Assembly: GCA_015486555.1 (NCBI GenBank)
Contig: WFRL01000001.1
Span: 1 to 5,300, forward strand
Length of the DNA stretch: 5,300 nucleotides
Direction of reading: 5' to 3'
Source of the DNA: Candidatus Microgenomates bacterium
GTDB lineage: Bacteria > Patescibacteriota > Microgenomatia > JAADGY01
The stretch's first letter is position 1; every line of letters begins with the position of its first letter. Under the pieces are notes generated by a model that saw only the letters and a program-made list of their open reading frames with translations, did not search any database and was not told the DNA's origin. The translations under genes were made by a program, and so were the position numbers. Shown here piece after piece: positions 4,907-5,300 of the stretch.

Positions 4907-4935
4907 ATGATAATTTGCCTTTTTAAATATGTCAA
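4907..4935 (-). promoter_or_regulatory. Sigma70-type promoter of the transglutaminase-like gene, leaderless
   Basis: On the minus strand a perfect TTGACA (4935-4930) is followed after exactly 17 bp by TATCAT (4912-4907, 5 of 6 to consensus). Five bases (AATTT) then lead into the ATG at 4901. Transcription from this promoter would start at, or within one or two bases of, the start codon. Confidence 0.8.
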
Positions 4936-4982
4936 TTTTATGGTTTTTTATGATTTCGCGGAAGGAGAAATTTTTTAGTCGG

Positions 4983-5068
4983 CTCTATAGAGGGTAGGGG
5001 GGAGGATGGATAAGTTCCTATAGTAAATATATGTACCTATAGTGTGGGGAGGATATGTTCCTATAGTA
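4983..5068. repeat. Cluster of four CTATAG-centred repeats
   Basis: CTATAG occurs at 4985, 5018, 5037 and 5061. The first sits in a perfect 10-bp palindrome (CTCTATAGAG, 4983-4992). The others are in GTTCCTATAGTA (5014-5025), GTACCTATAGTG (5033-5044) and GTTCCTATAGTA (5057-5068). G-rich GGGGAGGAT strings precede the second and fourth sites. The cluster is about 50-130 bp upstream of the -35 box of the minus-strand gene, where an operator could lie. A decayed 43-46-bp tandem duplication is the alternative. Confidence 0.55.
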
Positions 5069-5091
5069 TTTTCACGCGGCTTGTGAAAATA
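5067..5091. other. Nine-bp hairpin next to an A-tract
   Basis: TATTTTCAC (5067-5075) and GTGAAAATA (5083-5091) pair perfectly around a seven-base loop, followed on the + strand by more A residues. In minus-strand RNA the U-run precedes the stem, so it is not a regular intrinsic terminator for tRNA-Pro. Confidence 0.5.
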
Positions 5092-5177
5092 AAAAAACGA
5101 TGGGCAGTCAGAAGAAGAGAAGTGGTCTTTAGGTTCGTGAGGAAAAATGCAACAAAAATTACCCTTTGTCCTAATGT

Positions 5178-5199
5178 GGAAAACTTTTTTTAGTTTCCC
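5178..5199 (-). terminator. Weak hairpin just 3' of tRNA-Pro
   Basis: On the minus strand GGGAAAC (5199-5193) can pair with GTTTTCC (5184-5178), seven pairs including one G-U, around an A-rich eight-base loop. It begins 7 nt after the tRNA-Pro discriminator base. No U-tract follows immediately, so it may be a processing or pausing structure and not a true terminator. Confidence 0.25.
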
Positions 5200-5206
5200 T
5201 TTTAAG

Positions 5207-5280
5207 TCGGGGATGGCGGACTTGAACCGCCGACCTCTACGTCCCGAACGTAGCGCTCTAGCCATCTGAGCTAATCCCCG
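5207..5280 (-). tRNA. tRNA-Pro (anticodon CGG)
   Basis: The acceptor stem pairs CGGGGAT (5280-5274) with ATCCCCG (5214-5208), with discriminator A (5207). The anticodon stem CTACG/CGTAG holds loop TTCGGGA, giving anticodon CGG with G37, as expected for tRNA-Pro reading CCG. The T arm has stem GGCGG/CCGCC and loop TTCAAGT. No CCA is encoded (CTT follows). It is transcribed toward the transglutaminase-like gene, about 300 nt away, but that gene has its own promoter. Confidence 0.96.
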
Positions 5281-5289
5281 GACTTACTA

Positions 5290-5295
5290 ATTATA
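5290..5295 (-). promoter_or_regulatory. -10 box of tRNA-Pro
   Basis: TATAAT on the minus strand (5295-5290) lies 9 nt before the tRNA 5' end, the usual place for a tRNA promoter with a very short leader. The -35 box would fall outside the window. Confidence 0.6.
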
Positions 5296-5300
5296 AATCC

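Noticed and set aside
4975..5265. 96-codon open frame on the minus strand
   Set aside because: It begins inside tRNA-Pro and reads through the CTATAG repeats and hairpins, so its product is an artefact of those.

Overview
The window looks like bacterial chromosome with moderate A+T content. It carries three tRNA genes, two intact protein genes, one broken protein gene and unusually repeat-rich spacers. The start context is notable. None of the three protein genes has a Shine-Dalgarno sequence. Two have a -10 hexamer ending exactly 5 nt before the ATG, and the third begins on the base after a tRNA CCA end. Leaderless starts, short proteins without close named homologues and a sparse, repeat-filled layout would fit an uncultured lineage such as a Candidate Phyla Radiation (Patescibacteria) bacterium. 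That placement is an inference; no phylogenetic marker protein is present.

Layout. Bases 1-417 are non-coding and hold repeats. Bases 418-592 carry tRNA-Arg(CCG) and tRNA-Gln(CTG) on the + strand. Bases 593-1246 (+) encode a 217-residue ferredoxin-NADP reductase-like flavoprotein, probably co-transcribed with the tRNAs. Bases 1247-1935 are a 689-nt repeat field with large hairpins. Several of its repeats are inverted copies of those in 1-417, so the tRNA/oxidoreductase block is bracketed by inverted repeats. Bases 1936-2457 (+) encode a lysine/glutamate-rich coiled-coil protein of unknown function. Bases 2458-2582 are a short spacer between convergent genes.

Bases 2583-4901 on the - strand appear to be one ancestral gene for a large helical protein with a transglutaminase-like Cys-His-Asp domain followed by TPR repeats. 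It is now split into a 661-codon ORF and a 94-codon TPR ORF by an inferred 1-nt deletion and an exact 13-bp tandem duplication. The gene has a near-consensus promoter (TTGACA, 17 bp, TATCAT). Bases 4936-5206 hold four CTATAG-centred repeats and two hairpins. tRNA-Pro(CGG) lies at 5207-5280 (-), with its -10 box at the window edge.

The genes do not form a recognisable pathway. The strongest observations are the leaderless gene organisation, the tRNA-to-ORF junction without a gap, and the disrupted transglutaminase-TPR gene whose two lesions cancel in frame.
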